The position numbers were made by a program, and so were the translations under genes. Positions 54,548 to 63,089 of a stretch of 64,000 bases of DNA are shown here, piece by piece. The stretch covers positions 62,001 through 126,000 of the IMG/VR virus record IMGVR_UViG_3300017605_001304. One strand, written 5' to 3'. The notes under the pieces are model-generated. The model saw only the letters and a list, made by a program, of their open reading frames with translations, searched no databases and had not been told where the DNA came from. Origin of the DNA: a virus. Position 1 is the stretch's first letter. Each line of letters starts with the position of its first letter.

Positions 54548-54667
54548 ATGGATCGCGTCTTCCGTTTCTATCGGGCACATCCTCGGGCAACGCTGGTCCT
54601 CGCAGCCGCGGCGGACCTCTGCGTCTTGGCCGGTCTCGGACTGATCGTCCGGGCGATTTGGAGCTGA
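54548..54667 (+). CDS. very small membrane protein
   Basis: 39 residues from ATG 54548, chosen because GAAGGAGATGAGC directly precedes; an in-frame ATG six codons earlier overlaps the previous stop. A basic N-terminus leads to a single membrane helix (ATLVLAAAADLCVLAGLGLIVRAI). Confidence 0.5.
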   Translation: MDRVFRFYRAHPRATLVLAAAADLCVLAGLGLIVRAIWS

Positions 54668-54669
54668 CC

Positions 54670-54933
54670 GTGCAGTTCTACATCACCCAACCTGACGGCA
54701 CGACGCGGACGACCGAGATCCCAGACGAGGTCGTGGTCGCTGCAACGTCGCTCCAGATGGATGGCAAGCAGGCCATCACCGACAAGAGCAAGTCGTCTTG
54801 GGCCGATCTGATGGGCGCTGTCACGAAGGCGCTGCTCGACGCGGAGGACCGCGGTCGGCAGAAGGGGCGCGAGGACGTGAAGGCCAAACTGGCCGAGCTC
54901 GTCGACCGGCTCCTCACGGGGACCCTGCCGTGA
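54670..54933 (+). CDS. small hypothetical protein
   Basis: 87 residues from GTG 54670 after GGAGCTGACC. Short beta start (QFYITQPDGTTRTTEIPDEVVVAATSLQMDG) and a helical, charged C-terminal half (KALLDAEDRGRQKGREDVKAKLAELVDRLL). No family recognised. Confidence 0.58.
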   Translation: MQFYITQPDGTTRTTEIPDEVVVAATSLQMDGKQAITDKSKSSWADLMGAVTKALLDAEDRGRQKGREDVKAKLAELVDRLLTGTLP

Positions 54934-55136
54934 ACGCGCACATCTACAGCGGCATGAACCTGCGCGACGCGCTGGATGCTGCGTTGCGCCTCGGTGTGCC
55001 GGTCGAGCATCTCCGCGGCACCGGAGAAGTGATGGTCGGAATCGGTGCGGACCGCGTCCGCGTGAACCGGCGTCGGAAGGACGCGCCGCGTTCCATGCTC
55101 GCGATCATCCGACGCTACGTCAGGAAGGCAGGCTGA
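54930..55136 (+). CDS. small hypothetical protein
   Basis: 68 residues from GTG 54930, overlapping the previous stop (GTGA). NLRDALDAALRLGVPVEHLRGTGEVMVGIGADRVRVNRRRKD, a helix followed by strands with basic end RSMLAIIRRYVRKAG. Possibly a nucleic-acid-binding fold. Family not recognised. Confidence 0.55.
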   Translation: MNAHIYSGMNLRDALDAALRLGVPVEHLRGTGEVMVGIGADRVRVNRRRKDAPRSMLAIIRRYVRKAG

Positions 55137-55137
55137 C

Positions 55138-55425
55138 GTGGCCGTGGAGATACAGGCCGTCCCCTTCCGCGCCCTTCTCTCGACAGAGGTCGCAAGAAGT
55201 CCACGTCGTTTCGACTTCCAGCACAACCCGCAGATTCGGCGGGAGCCGGGGCTCGACACACAAGGGCGTCAGCTCAAGCGAGCGTTCGTGCTGCGGTGCA
55301 AGTGCGGCCTTCATGTAGACTTCGGCCTGCGCTACGGTAAGGCCAGGGATGCGCAGAACGACCACGTACGGAAGCACTGGGACGAGCTTCCGTCCCAGAA
55401 GGAGACGACCCATGCCTCACGCTGA
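55138..55425 (+). CDS. small hypothetical protein
   Basis: 95 residues from GTG 55138, close after the previous TGA. Basic, with RRFDFQHNPQIRREPGLDTQGRQLKRAFVLRCKCGLHVDFGLRYGKARD; one CKC pair. No family recognised. Overlaps the next gene by 14 bases. Confidence 0.52.
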   Translation: MAVEIQAVPFRALLSTEVARSPRRFDFQHNPQIRREPGLDTQGRQLKRAFVLRCKCGLHVDFGLRYGKARDAQNDHVRKHWDELPSQKETTHASR

Positions 55426-55603
55426 AGACCGCTGCGATACCCCCAAGCACGACCGGCGCGAGAGCATCGTGACGGTGCGCGGGAAGCGGATGTGCGCCGA
55501 GTGCTGGCAGGCGCACTGCGGCAAGCCGCCCGAGCAGCCGTACGATGCGACGCTCCTGCCCGAAGGTCTGCGGGCCAGGACGAAGCCGTACGTCCCGTCA
55601 TGA
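55412..55603 (+). CDS. small zinc-binding-like protein
   Basis: 63 residues from ATG 55412 after AAGGAGACGACCC. Cysteine pattern C-x... with CDTPKH and CAECWQAHC, including CxxCxxxHC, a plausible zinc site. Otherwise basic. Function unknown. Confidence 0.52.
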   Translation: MPHAEDRCDTPKHDRRESIVTVRGKRMCAECWQAHCGKPPEQPYDATLLPEGLRARTKPYVPS

Positions 55604-56001
55604 GCCTCAGCGACGACGAGCTCAAGGCGATCGTGCAGCGGGTCAAGTTCAAGGGCGCCGCGTTCTACGTGGACGGCAGGACGATCCGCTTCAGCCTGAG
55701 CATCGAGCTCATCGACGGCGCACTACGGGAGCTCAAGGGAGCCGCGCTGGGGATCGTCCCGACGCCCGTCGACGGCTGGGAGTCTGAGCAGCACGTGCTC
55801 CGCGCGATCCAGACGACGTTCATCTGCTGGGCGCTGCACGAGATCCGGGAGCGGCTGTTCCTCGACGGGCATCACGTGACGGAGCCTCACCCCAACGGGC
55901 CCTCGGTCGACATGGTCCGGCAGACCGTCGAGTTGTTAGCGGCGCTCGGGTTCTGTAGGGTGATGGCGCATGGCGAATCCGAAGCAGCCGTGGGAGGGTG
56001 A
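55600..56001 (+). CDS. hypothetical protein
   Basis: 133 residues from ATG 55600, overlapping the previous stop. Contains LKAIVQRVKFKGAAFYVDGRTIRFSLSIELIDGALRELKG and TTFICWALHEIRERLFLDGHHVTEPHPN. An RERLFLDG stretch resembles the RLFLE motif by chance rather than context. Its end overlaps the next gene by 32 bases. Confidence 0.55.
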   Translation: MSLSDDELKAIVQRVKFKGAAFYVDGRTIRFSLSIELIDGALRELKGAALGIVPTPVDGWESEQHVLRAIQTTFICWALHEIRERLFLDGHHVTEPHPNGPSVDMVRQTVELLAALGFCRVMAHGESEAAVGG

Positions 56002-56539
56002 GGACGACCTCGTCACGTTCACGTCGTCGGGGCTCTCGTGCGCCGTCACGCGGAACGCGGAGCTCCGCTCGCTCTGTGGCTACGTTGCCGTCCCCGACGA
56101 CCACCCGCTCGCCTACGTCCATCCGACCTACTTTTTCTACCCTGAGCCCATCACGCTCACCGGGGATGAGCTGCAGGCACACGGCGGAATCACGTTCCGT
56201 GGCCGGGCGCAGTACCTCGCGAGGAGCCCATTCGGACGGAGGAAGTGCTGGGCCCTCGGCTTCGACGCCGGCCACGCCGGTGACGTCGTGCCTGGACTTC
56301 CTGACATGGCGCGGTTCGAAGATGCGAAGTACCGCACGGTTGAGTACATGGTCAAGCAGTGCGAGCGCCTCGCGAAGCAGCTCGCCGCGATCCCGCCGAA
56401 TCGGCCGAACCAGATCTGGCAGAAGCTCGCGACCCGGGTCGACGCCGTGATGCAGGGATGGGTCGCGATGGAGATCGGGCGGGAACTGCCACTGGCTCGA
56501 TCCTGCGAGATGTGGACGAATCGGATTCTGACCACTTAG
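55970..56539 (+). CDS. phage-conserved protein of the CGYVxVPxxHP / GFDxxHAGD family
   Basis: 189 residues. LSCAVTRNAELRSLCGYVAVPDDHPLAYV, HGGITFRG, and WALGFDAGHAGDVVPG followed by YRTVEYMVKQCERLAKQL are in the order of a widespread phage protein family: a CGYVGVP-xx-HP motif, HGG-(L/I)-TF/Y, and GFD-x-x-HAGD. Its function is unknown, and the conserved Cys, His and Asp residues suggest an enzyme-like site. Last gene of the plus-strand island; ends four bases inside the convergent gene. Confidence 0.7.
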   Translation: MANPKQPWEGEDDLVTFTSSGLSCAVTRNAELRSLCGYVAVPDDHPLAYVHPTYFFYPEPITLTGDELQAHGGITFRGRAQYLARSPFGRRKCWALGFDAGHAGDVVPGLPDMARFEDAKYRTVEYMVKQCERLAKQLAAIPPNRPNQIWQKLATRVDAVMQGWVAMEIGRELPLARSCEMWTNRILTT

Positions 56540-56997
56540 TCCGCTTCAGGTCGAGTCGCGAGCTCGGCCTGTAACGCGTGAAGAAGAGCCTGCAGCTCCT
56601 TAACATCTTCGTCGCGGTCTGGCCACTGTGAGACTTCCTTGAGAAGTCGCTCGGCTTCTAGCTCCGCCTGAATGAGGTCACCGACTCCAAGATCTTCTAG
56701 CCGGTTGTTCGCAACGGCATAGAGGCCGGAGAACTGGCCGCTGTGCCAATATCCCGCGATGCGGTGGATGTTGCTGTCATGCTCAGTGCCTTTACGTGCT
56801 ACAAATGCTGCGAACTCGTCGTCGCCGACCGTTCTGCCCTTGACTTTCTCTTGCGGAGCCAGCTCGTACGCTGCGAAGTCGTCGGGCTCGGCTGGATCAT
56901 CGAGAAAGCCGAACTCAGGATCCCATCCCTCCAGCAAGATCTCCTTCACCCGCTTCAGGATCTCATCGGCGGTTCTCTGCGTCACTGCGAGCTCCAT
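56536..56997 (-). CDS. hypothetical helical protein
   Basis: 153 residues from ATG 56997. Starts ELAVTQRTADEILKRVKEILLEGWDPEFGFLDDPAEPDDF and ends with long helical LQALLHALQAELATRPEAD. The segment ILKRVKEILLEGWDP is loosely like the RLF-type motif (xx-RLFLEGW), noted but weak. Overlaps the upstream gene by 35 bases. Confidence 0.52.
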   Translation of the reverse strand: MELAVTQRTADEILKRVKEILLEGWDPEFGFLDDPAEPDDFAAYELAPQEKVKGRTVGDDEFAAFVARKGTEHDSNIHRIAGYWHSGQFSGLYAVANNRLEDLGVGDLIQAELEAERLLKEVSQWPDRDEDVKELQALLHALQAELATRPEAD

Positions 56998-57586
56998 CCC
57001 ACGCGGACAAGAAGCTCGTCCACGGGAAGTTGTTGACGGCCACGATGAACCCCTTGGGGATCTGGGGGAGCGTGGCGCGCTGCCCGACTTGCAGGGCAGC
57101 GAGACCTGGGGCGTAGTCCTTGGGGACGTCCGCCACGAGGAACGGGAACTCGGGATGAAGAACACGTCCGACGCTGCAGGAGACGACGCGTTGAAACCGC
57201 GGCCGCAAGCCTTCCATGCGGATGCCGTCGACCAGCCGAATGCGGTTCTCGTTGCGCATCGCGAAGTTCGCGAAGATCCGTGTGCAGCCGACCTCGACCG
57301 AGCGCAGGAACTTCTGCTCGTCCAGCAGACGTAGCGCATCCGTGATGCGCTGCGCACAAGCGCGGTCGACCTTGCCGAAGAACTGCTCGCAGTAGTACGC
57401 GAGCTGGCGAGAGTTGCGACCGGGGTGGCCGTAGAAGACGCCCTCTACAGCCACCCGACCTGCGAGCTCGTAGATCTCGGGCGACTCGATCGCTCCAGAG
57501 AGCTTGAGCCCAATGCCCAGCAGGCGGACGAGGCTCAGTTTCGGTGCGGCAGCAGTCTGCATGGAGGATCGAGGCTCCGGGTTCAT
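56963..57586 (-). CDS. hypothetical protein near the lysis genes
   Basis: 207 residues from ATG 57586, overlapping the upstream stop (ATGA). Contains LLGIGLKLSGAIESPEIYELAGRVAVEGVFYGHPGRNSRQLAYYCEQFFGKVDRACAQRITDALRLLDEQKFLRSV, a helix-turn-helix-like region, and a C-terminal beta part with PFLVADVPKDYAPGL. No lysozyme, amidase or transglycosylase motif. Not recognised; a regulator or virion protein. Confidence 0.52.
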   Translation of the reverse strand: MNPEPRSSMQTAAAPKLSLVRLLGIGLKLSGAIESPEIYELAGRVAVEGVFYGHPGRNSRQLAYYCEQFFGKVDRACAQRITDALRLLDEQKFLRSVEVGCTRIFANFAMRNENRIRLVDGIRMEGLRPRFQRVVSCSVGRVLHPEFPFLVADVPKDYAPGLAALQVGQRATLPQIPKGFIVAVNNFPWTSFLSAWDGARSDAENRR

Positions 57587-58005
57587 GCGTCGGCAGCAGT
57601 CTCAGCAGCCGCGGCGGCCGCGCGCTTGCGCAGCCACGCCACGACGGTCACGATGATCAGCGTAGCGATTCCACCGGTCCCGTCATCGGGCGTGTCGCCT
57701 TCGGGCGGCTCGACCGGCGGACTCTCCGCGGCCGGCTCCGTCTTCGGCATGAGCCCGAGCGTCGCGTTGATCTGTTGCAGGTCGTCGTGCACGTGGGACA
57801 TCTGCTCGTACGCCTGCGCCTTGGGGGCGCTCAAGTTCCACGTCAACGCAGCCCAGCCCGATTCTCCCGACGAGTTGACGTCGGTCTTCCAGGCGGGGCT
57901 GTCATACCGGCCCCAGTCATGGCCGTAGCCGACCGTGAGCGAGTCCGGGATAGCCGAGCCACATCCCCCGAGCAGGAGCACGGGGATAAGACTCAGCGCA
58001 CGCAC
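57583..58005 (-). CDS. unimolecular spanin-like lipoprotein
   Basis: 140 residues from GTG 58005, one base after the holin stop. The N-terminus RALSLIPVLLLGGC is a lipobox, with Cys15 as the lipidation site. A Pro- and acid-rich periplasmic linker (EPAAESPPVEPPEGDTPDDG) leads to a C-terminal membrane helix GGIATLIIVTVVAWL (111-125) and a basic tail RKR. An outer-membrane lipid anchor plus a C-terminal inner-membrane helix is the layout of u-spanins (phage T1 gp11), which fuse the two membranes at lysis. It lies beside a holin-like gene. This implies a Gram-negative host. Confidence 0.68.
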   Translation of the reverse strand: MRALSLIPVLLLGGCGSAIPDSLTVGYGHDWGRYDSPAWKTDVNSSGESGWAALTWNLSAPKAQAYEQMSHVHDDLQQINATLGLMPKTEPAAESPPVEPPEGDTPDDGTGGIATLIIVTVVAWLRKRAAAAAAETAADA

Positions 58006-58006
58006 G

Positions 58007-58237
58007 TCAAGGCTTCTTCGGAGCGGCAGCCGTGTCCGCAGAGATCTTGGCGAGCGTCGCGCTCTTCTGGAAGTCGGCGATGCCCTGTGCGCCCATATAG
58101 ACGAGCACGAGCTTGATGATCGAGTCCGTACGTTCGGCCGGGATGCCGAGCTTCTGGCCGTAGGCGGTGAGCACGAGGCCCACGATGGCCGCGATCGCCT
58201 TCTTGCTTTCGAGGAAACTCTTGAGCGTGTTCCACAT
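58007..58237 (-). CDS. holin-like small membrane protein
   Basis: 76 residues from ATG 58237 after AAGGACAACCTCCGC. Hydrophobic segments KAIAAIVGLVLTAYGQKLGI and SIIKLVLVYMGAQGIADF with charged ends, ending AAAPKKP. The MGAQGIADF ending is a recurring feature of a family annotated as phage holins. Next gene encodes the spanin-like lipoprotein, one base apart. No endolysin gene was found nearby. Confidence 0.62.
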   Translation of the reverse strand: MWNTLKSFLESKKAIAAIVGLVLTAYGQKLGIPAERTDSIIKLVLVYMGAQGIADFQKSATLAKISADTAAAPKKP

Positions 58238-58261
58238 GCGGAGGTTGTCCTTGTGAAAGAC

Positions 58262-58320
58262 CGGGGCCCCGACCGGCGGGGTGCCAAGCCGGAGGAGCAG
58301 CTTGACGGGTCGGGGCCCCG
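58262..58320. terminator. GC-rich inverted repeat upstream of the holin gene
   Basis: Arms CGGGGCCCCGACC (58262-58274) and GGTCGGGGCCCCG (58308-58320) are perfect complements with a 33-base loop; each arm also contains the palindrome GGGGCCCC. It lies between the 1551-residue gene and the holin. No U-tract. Likely a transcript boundary or a regulator of lysis gene expression. Confidence 0.55.
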
Positions 58321-58328
58321 TGAGACCA

Positions 58329-61300
58329 TCAGTCCTTGGTGCCGAACATCTTGCGACCGAGCACGAGGTCGATCGCATTCGCGTCAAGACCGAAGTACGG
58401 CGCGATCTTGAGCGAAGGGATGCCCTGCTCGCCCATCCCCTGCAGAGCCGCGAAGCCCTGCTCGGAGAACTCCATCTCGTAGCCCGCGGCGCGCAGCCGC
58501 GACGTCGCCTGAGCTGCGGAACCGGCCGGACCTTCGAGCGGCGCACCGCCCTGGCTCGGGTTCTGGCCCGCCTCTTCCTCGCGCAGCTCCTTCAGCACTT
58601 CCTTCACGTCGGGATCGCGCAACAGGTCCGCGGTGATGCTCTTCGGCCGCGTCCCTTCGCGCATGCGGAACTTGCGGTTGATCATGCGTGTTGCGAGCCC
58701 CTCTTCGTTGGATTCGGCCACGTTGGCCGGTGCCGCATCTTTGTTCTCGTACGACGGATGCGGGTACTGGAACATCGCCAGCGCCTTCGGGCCGCCGTGG
58801 CCCGCCTGCGCCGCCTGATCACGGAAGTGGCTGTAGAGCTCTTCGAGCTCCTGCTTCCACGTGTAGAACTCCGGCCGCATCTTCACGCCGGGCTTCTGCT
58901 CGGCCTGCTTCATGCGGCCGAGCATGTCCTGAATCTCACCCATGATTCGCTGGATCTGGTCCGGCTGCATCTTGCTCGGGCCGTACTGCGCGTACATGCC
59001 GAGGCCGGTGGTGTTGCCGAGGTGCCAGTCCTTCGCGAGCTGCAGCACGCGCTGGTCGCGCTTCATGCGCTGCTCGACCGCGAAGTTGTGGTCCTGCACC
59101 TTGCGCTGATCCGCGGCCGCAGCCCGACGCTGCTTGAACCAGTCCATGCCGCGCTGGATCAGGCCCGGCCGCGGCGGCGCCGAGAAGGCGTTGGCCGCCT
59201 GCGCGACGTCGACGTGAGCGCCCGGCGGCTTGGGCGCCGGGATGCCGGGGTCTGTCTGATTGGCCGTCGCAAGGTTCGGGTCCATGCCGACGTTGCCGCC
59301 AGGACGGACGGGGACCGGGCCCTTCGGGGGGCCTCCGAACGCCTTATCGATCCCCTGCGCCATCTCTTCCGGAGACCCCTTCTGGGGCGCTGGCTGGCCC
59401 TGAGACGGGTCGAACGAGAAATTGACGCCCTGGGCATCCCCGCTCGGCTGACCCTTCTGGCGGGCCCGCTGCTGCGCCATGGCCGCAGCACCCTTCAGAA
59501 CGCTCTGATCCCGCGCCATCGGGCTCTTGTAGCCGCCCGAGGAGCCCTTACCGCGCATCCGGTACTGCCCGGCCTCGTCCAGCTCTTCCGCGGGCGGATC
59601 GAGCGGGAGGTCGATCAGGGCCGGACCGAGGTCCCTGGCACGCGCCAGGAAGGCCGGAGCGGTGTCCTGCTTCGTGTGCGCGAGCGCGATGACGTCTCGC
59701 TCTTCCGTGAGCCCGAAGACCACGTAGGGCCGCACGGTGAGCTCGACCGGCTCGCCCTCGGCCGTGAACGCCTGGAAGCGCTGCTTGGGCGTGATGATCG
59801 CGCCCTCAGCCACGGCGGGGTCGTTGGTCGGCTGGTCGGCCTTGGCGAAGTACGCCAGCGCCTGCCACGCCTTGTGCTCGATGTCGATCGTGGCGCGGAC
59901 GCCCGGCTTGATCCCGTGCTTCAGGAGGGCGCGGCTCAGGTAGGGCCGCAGCACCTGGGACATGTCCGGTTCCTGGCCCTCGACCGCGTTCGGAAGAGCC
60001 GGCGGCCACTCACCGTAGACGCCGGACTTCACCTCGCTCACGATCTCGTCGATGGTGTTCTCGTTGCGCAGGTCCTGCGAGACGCCCGGCGGCATCTCGG
60101 AGTGGTCGACGCCGAGAGCCGGCGGAGCGTTCGGGTCGATCGCCCCCATGGGGTCCTGCGCAGGCTCCTGCCCAAGCAGGTCGTTCGCCTCGGTCTTCCC
60201 CGCCGTCTGCTTCGCACGCGACTTCGCGATCGCGTTCTGCGCGTCCTTCTCCAGGCCCTTGCTCTTCGCGTGGCCAAGAAGGTCCGCGAGCTCTTCGTGA
60301 TCTTCCGGCGATGCGTCACCGCTCGCCGTCTTCTTCCCGAGCTGGTGGATCTTGATCAGCAGGTCGGCCTCGTCGCGACCAACGAAAGCGCCGGACGCGG
60401 TGGACGTCGCTTCGTCCTTCTCGTCAGCATCGTCGGGGTGGTCGTGGTACGTGCCGCTGTCCGGGCACTCTGCGTCAACACACTGACCCGGCCCCTCGTC
60501 TGTTGATCCGTTGAGCGCGCGACGCCGCTGTCGCGCCGCGACATCTGCTTCCTTCCTCGCCTGCGGGAAGAGCTCCCTAGTCCGGCGCTTCTTTGCCTCC
60601 TCAACGACTTCACTCTCGGACTTCTTATGCTGCGATTCCGTATGTCCGCAGTCACAGGTGTGATCGCCGCTGCCGTCGTCGTCATCATCCATGAACTTGT
60701 CACAGTCGCACTGCGTACACTTGCCGTAACCCTCGGTGACAACTTCACTCTCGGACTTCTTGTCGCAGTTGCAGCAGCCATCCGCACAGCGGTCGCACCG
60801 CTGGCACAGATCAGCGGCACTCTGTTCCTTAGCGCCGCATGCCTCACACTTCTTGCTGCTCTCGTCCGAGCACTTGCAGGGGTCCTTGATGTTCACGCCC
60901 GGCTTGAGTTTGCCGCAGGTCTTGCAGCGCGGCCGGGACGTCGGAACGGAGTCCCGGACGATCTTGTACTCAGTCTTCAGCGTGAACGGGCCGTGCGCCT
61001 CGGCCGTCCGCGGGCTCCAGGAGCCGGCGAACTGGACCATGTGCTCGGCCTTCTCGACCGGCAGGACGAAGCCCGGACGATTCATGGAGTCGAAGTAGGG
61101 CTTGCCGAGGCCCCACGCGTACCCGAAGGACTCCGCCATCTCGACCGCACGCTCGCCCGTCTCGTTCGGGAACATCAGGAACGTGAAGCCGTCCGGCAGG
61201 CGCGTGAGCTCATCGCTCGCTTCGACGGGAGCCTCGGACAAGACCGTCCCTTGAAAGCGACCACGCACGACCTCGCAGGCCGTTTCGTAGTAGCCCTTCG

Positions 61301-62984
61301 AGACGTTGACGGTGTAGACGCGCGGGTCGCCCTGCTGCACTTCGAGCTTCTCGCTCGGGCGACGATGCGCCGGCAGGGTCTTGTACCACTCCTCGACGCG
61401 CGAGACCTTCGAGCGTGACTCGAACTGGAGCTCCGCGCTCTCGATGTGCTTCACCGCGGTCGCACGCAGGATGTTCGTCGCGGCCTGAGCCGGCGGCGCC
61501 AGCGCCTTGTGCAGCGGGTTCAGCGGGTGGTCCGTGTGCGACGTCTGCAGGAGGCCCGGCTTCGCCTCGTAGCGGCCGAAGTTCTCCTGGCTCGTCGCCT
61601 TGACCGCGCCGGTCTTCACGTTCTTGACGGTGATCGTGGCCGGCTTGCCCGGCAACTGCTCCGACACCGCCGAGATGATCCAGTCGTCCTGCTGCGGATC
61701 GTCCTTCAGCTTGACCCGCTCGCCGATCTTCGGCGGAGCGTTGGGGTCGAGCGGGATGTCCTCGTGGACGTCGGACTCCTTCTTGTCCGACTTGACGAAC
61801 GGCTTCGGGCTCTCGCGACAGGTCTTGCAGTAGCGCTTGCCCATGAAGAAGCCAGTCTTCGCAGGCAGCGGTCCGCCGCACTGATCGCACTTCCTCTCGT
61901 CCTTCGCCTCGTAGGAGAGGATCTCCCCGTTCGTGAAGTCGTCGGGGTTGGTGAGGTCTTCCTTCTTCCGTGGCGCGTCGGCCGAGCGCTCGTATTCCTG
62001 GATGCGCTGGTCGGTCCAACCGTGGTCGCGCAGGAACTTCCGTGCCTGCTCCTTGTTCATGCCGCCCATGACGTTCGCTGCGGCGTCGTTCATCAGCAGC
62101 GTGCCCTTCGCGATCTTGAGCTGATGCTTCTCGGGCACGCCCTCGTCCAGCACGGGCTCGTTCAGGAGGCGGCTGTAGACGCGGCGCTCCTCGACGCGCG
62201 AAAGCGTCGTCATCTTCTGGCAGCCCTTGCAGACCAGCCGCGCACGGTGCTCGCGCATCAGCATGATCGCTTCGGACTTGCACTTGTCGCAAGACACGTC
62301 CTGGACCTGGACCGGCTCGTGGCCCTCCTTGTCCTCGGACTTCTCCTTCACGCGGATCTGGAAGGTGCCGAGCGCGACGTCGTCCTTGGGACGCTTCAAG
62401 AGCTCCGCCACGCCCTGACGGTCGAGCATCGCGAGCGCCTGCTCGACCTTGTCGTCGGTGATCTGGTCGTTCAGGTAGACGTAGACGTCGTCGGTCTTGT
62501 CGTCGATCTCGACGTCGACGAGGTTGGCATCGAGGCCCGCCTCGACCAGCGCCGTCATGACGGAGGTCGCGAGCTCGTCGACGTCCTCCTTCAGGACCGG
62601 CGCGCCGTTCATCAGGCGCGAGATGTTCGCGACCGAGACGTCCTCGCTGTAGAGCTTGATGATGGCCTGCAGGCGCTCGCTCAGTGGACGTGGAGCCCCC
62701 GCCCGCATGACGCGGATCGCCTCGACCGAGTCCATCACCGAGGTGAAAGACTCCGCCTTCGGCTTGTCGGTGAGACGCTCGTACTCGGGGGACTTGCGGA
62801 AGTCATCGAGAACGTGACGACGGTTCTTGTGGACGAGGTCGTCGTTCTGCGACCACTTCTGGCCGAACTTAAAGCCGTTGACCGACTTGAAATCGGCCTG
62901 TGGAGACTTGGGCATGCGATAGACCGGCTTGTCGGTCTCGAAGTCGACATCGAGCTCCAAGAACTCCATCTCTTCCCTATCCAT
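58329..62984 (-). CDS. 1551-residue mosaic protein with several zinc clusters
   Basis: 1551 residues from ATG 62984 after GGAGCTTGCGTAC. Helical N-terminus (residues 1-200). CDKCK...CKGCQ near 232-255 and CDQCG...CKTCR near 366-389 are zinc ribbons. Residues 687-780 hold a dense Cys cluster (CKTCGKLK, CKCSDESSKKCEACG, CQRCDRCADGCCNCD, CTQCDCD, HTCDCGH) with the repeat KKSESEVV on either side of a DDDDDGSGD stretch. The sequence PLDPNAPP/AIDPNAPP occurs twice. The second half is Pro/Gln-rich with low-complexity linkers, then a helical C-terminus. No enzyme fold recognised. A virion-associated or large assembly protein is possible. Confidence 0.6.
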   Translation of the reverse strand: MDREEMEFLELDVDFETDKPVYRMPKSPQADFKSVNGFKFGQKWSQNDDLVHKNRRHVLDDFRKSPEYERLTDKPKAESFTSVMDSVEAIRVMRAGAPRPLSERLQAIIKLYSEDVSVANISRLMNGAPVLKEDVDELATSVMTALVEAGLDANLVDVEIDDKTDDVYVYLNDQITDDKVEQALAMLDRQGVAELLKRPKDDVALGTFQIRVKEKSEDKEGHEPVQVQDVSCDKCKSEAIMLMREHRARLVCKGCQKMTTLSRVEERRVYSRLLNEPVLDEGVPEKHQLKIAKGTLLMNDAAANVMGGMNKEQARKFLRDHGWTDQRIQEYERSADAPRKKEDLTNPDDFTNGEILSYEAKDERKCDQCGGPLPAKTGFFMGKRYCKTCRESPKPFVKSDKKESDVHEDIPLDPNAPPKIGERVKLKDDPQQDDWIISAVSEQLPGKPATITVKNVKTGAVKATSQENFGRYEAKPGLLQTSHTDHPLNPLHKALAPPAQAATNILRATAVKHIESAELQFESRSKVSRVEEWYKTLPAHRRPSEKLEVQQGDPRVYTVNVSKGYYETACEVVRGRFQGTVLSEAPVEASDELTRLPDGFTFLMFPNETGERAVEMAESFGYAWGLGKPYFDSMNRPGFVLPVEKAEHMVQFAGSWSPRTAEAHGPFTLKTEYKIVRDSVPTSRPRCKTCGKLKPGVNIKDPCKCSDESSKKCEACGAKEQSAADLCQRCDRCADGCCNCDKKSESEVVTEGYGKCTQCDCDKFMDDDDDGSGDHTCDCGHTESQHKKSESEVVEEAKKRRTRELFPQARKEADVAARQRRRALNGSTDEGPGQCVDAECPDSGTYHDHPDDADEKDEATSTASGAFVGRDEADLLIKIHQLGKKTASGDASPEDHEELADLLGHAKSKGLEKDAQNAIAKSRAKQTAGKTEANDLLGQEPAQDPMGAIDPNAPPALGVDHSEMPPGVSQDLRNENTIDEIVSEVKSGVYGEWPPALPNAVEGQEPDMSQVLRPYLSRALLKHGIKPGVRATIDIEHKAWQALAYFAKADQPTNDPAVAEGAIITPKQRFQAFTAEGEPVELTVRPYVVFGLTEERDVIALAHTKQDTAPAFLARARDLGPALIDLPLDPPAEELDEAGQYRMRGKGSSGGYKSPMARDQSVLKGAAAMAQQRARQKGQPSGDAQGVNFSFDPSQGQPAPQKGSPEEMAQGIDKAFGGPPKGPVPVRPGGNVGMDPNLATANQTDPGIPAPKPPGAHVDVAQAANAFSAPPRPGLIQRGMDWFKQRRAAAADQRKVQDHNFAVEQRMKRDQRVLQLAKDWHLGNTTGLGMYAQYGPSKMQPDQIQRIMGEIQDMLGRMKQAEQKPGVKMRPEFYTWKQELEELYSHFRDQAAQAGHGGPKALAMFQYPHPSYENKDAAPANVAESNEEGLATRMINRKFRMREGTRPKSITADLLRDPDVKEVLKELREEEAGQNPSQGGAPLEGPAGSAAQATSRLRAAGYEMEFSEQGFAALQGMGEQGIPSLKIAPYFGLDANAIDLVLGRKMFGTKD

Positions 62985-63089
62985 GTACGCAAGCTCCAAC
63001 GGCGCCAAGGCGCGAGGATGAAGACATCGACGCAGCGTGACCGGTGAACACGAGCGCCCGCTGATGCAGCGGGGGAAACGGCGAGCACG

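Noticed and set aside
55600-56001. RLFLDG stretch as another copy of the RLF-type motif
   Set aside because: Internal, without the ES-x-R-x-IA part, and in an early-type island gene rather than a virion-operon gene.
58281-60506. 741-residue plus-strand open frame
   Set aside because: Opposes the 1551-residue gene; composition is that of an antisense shadow.
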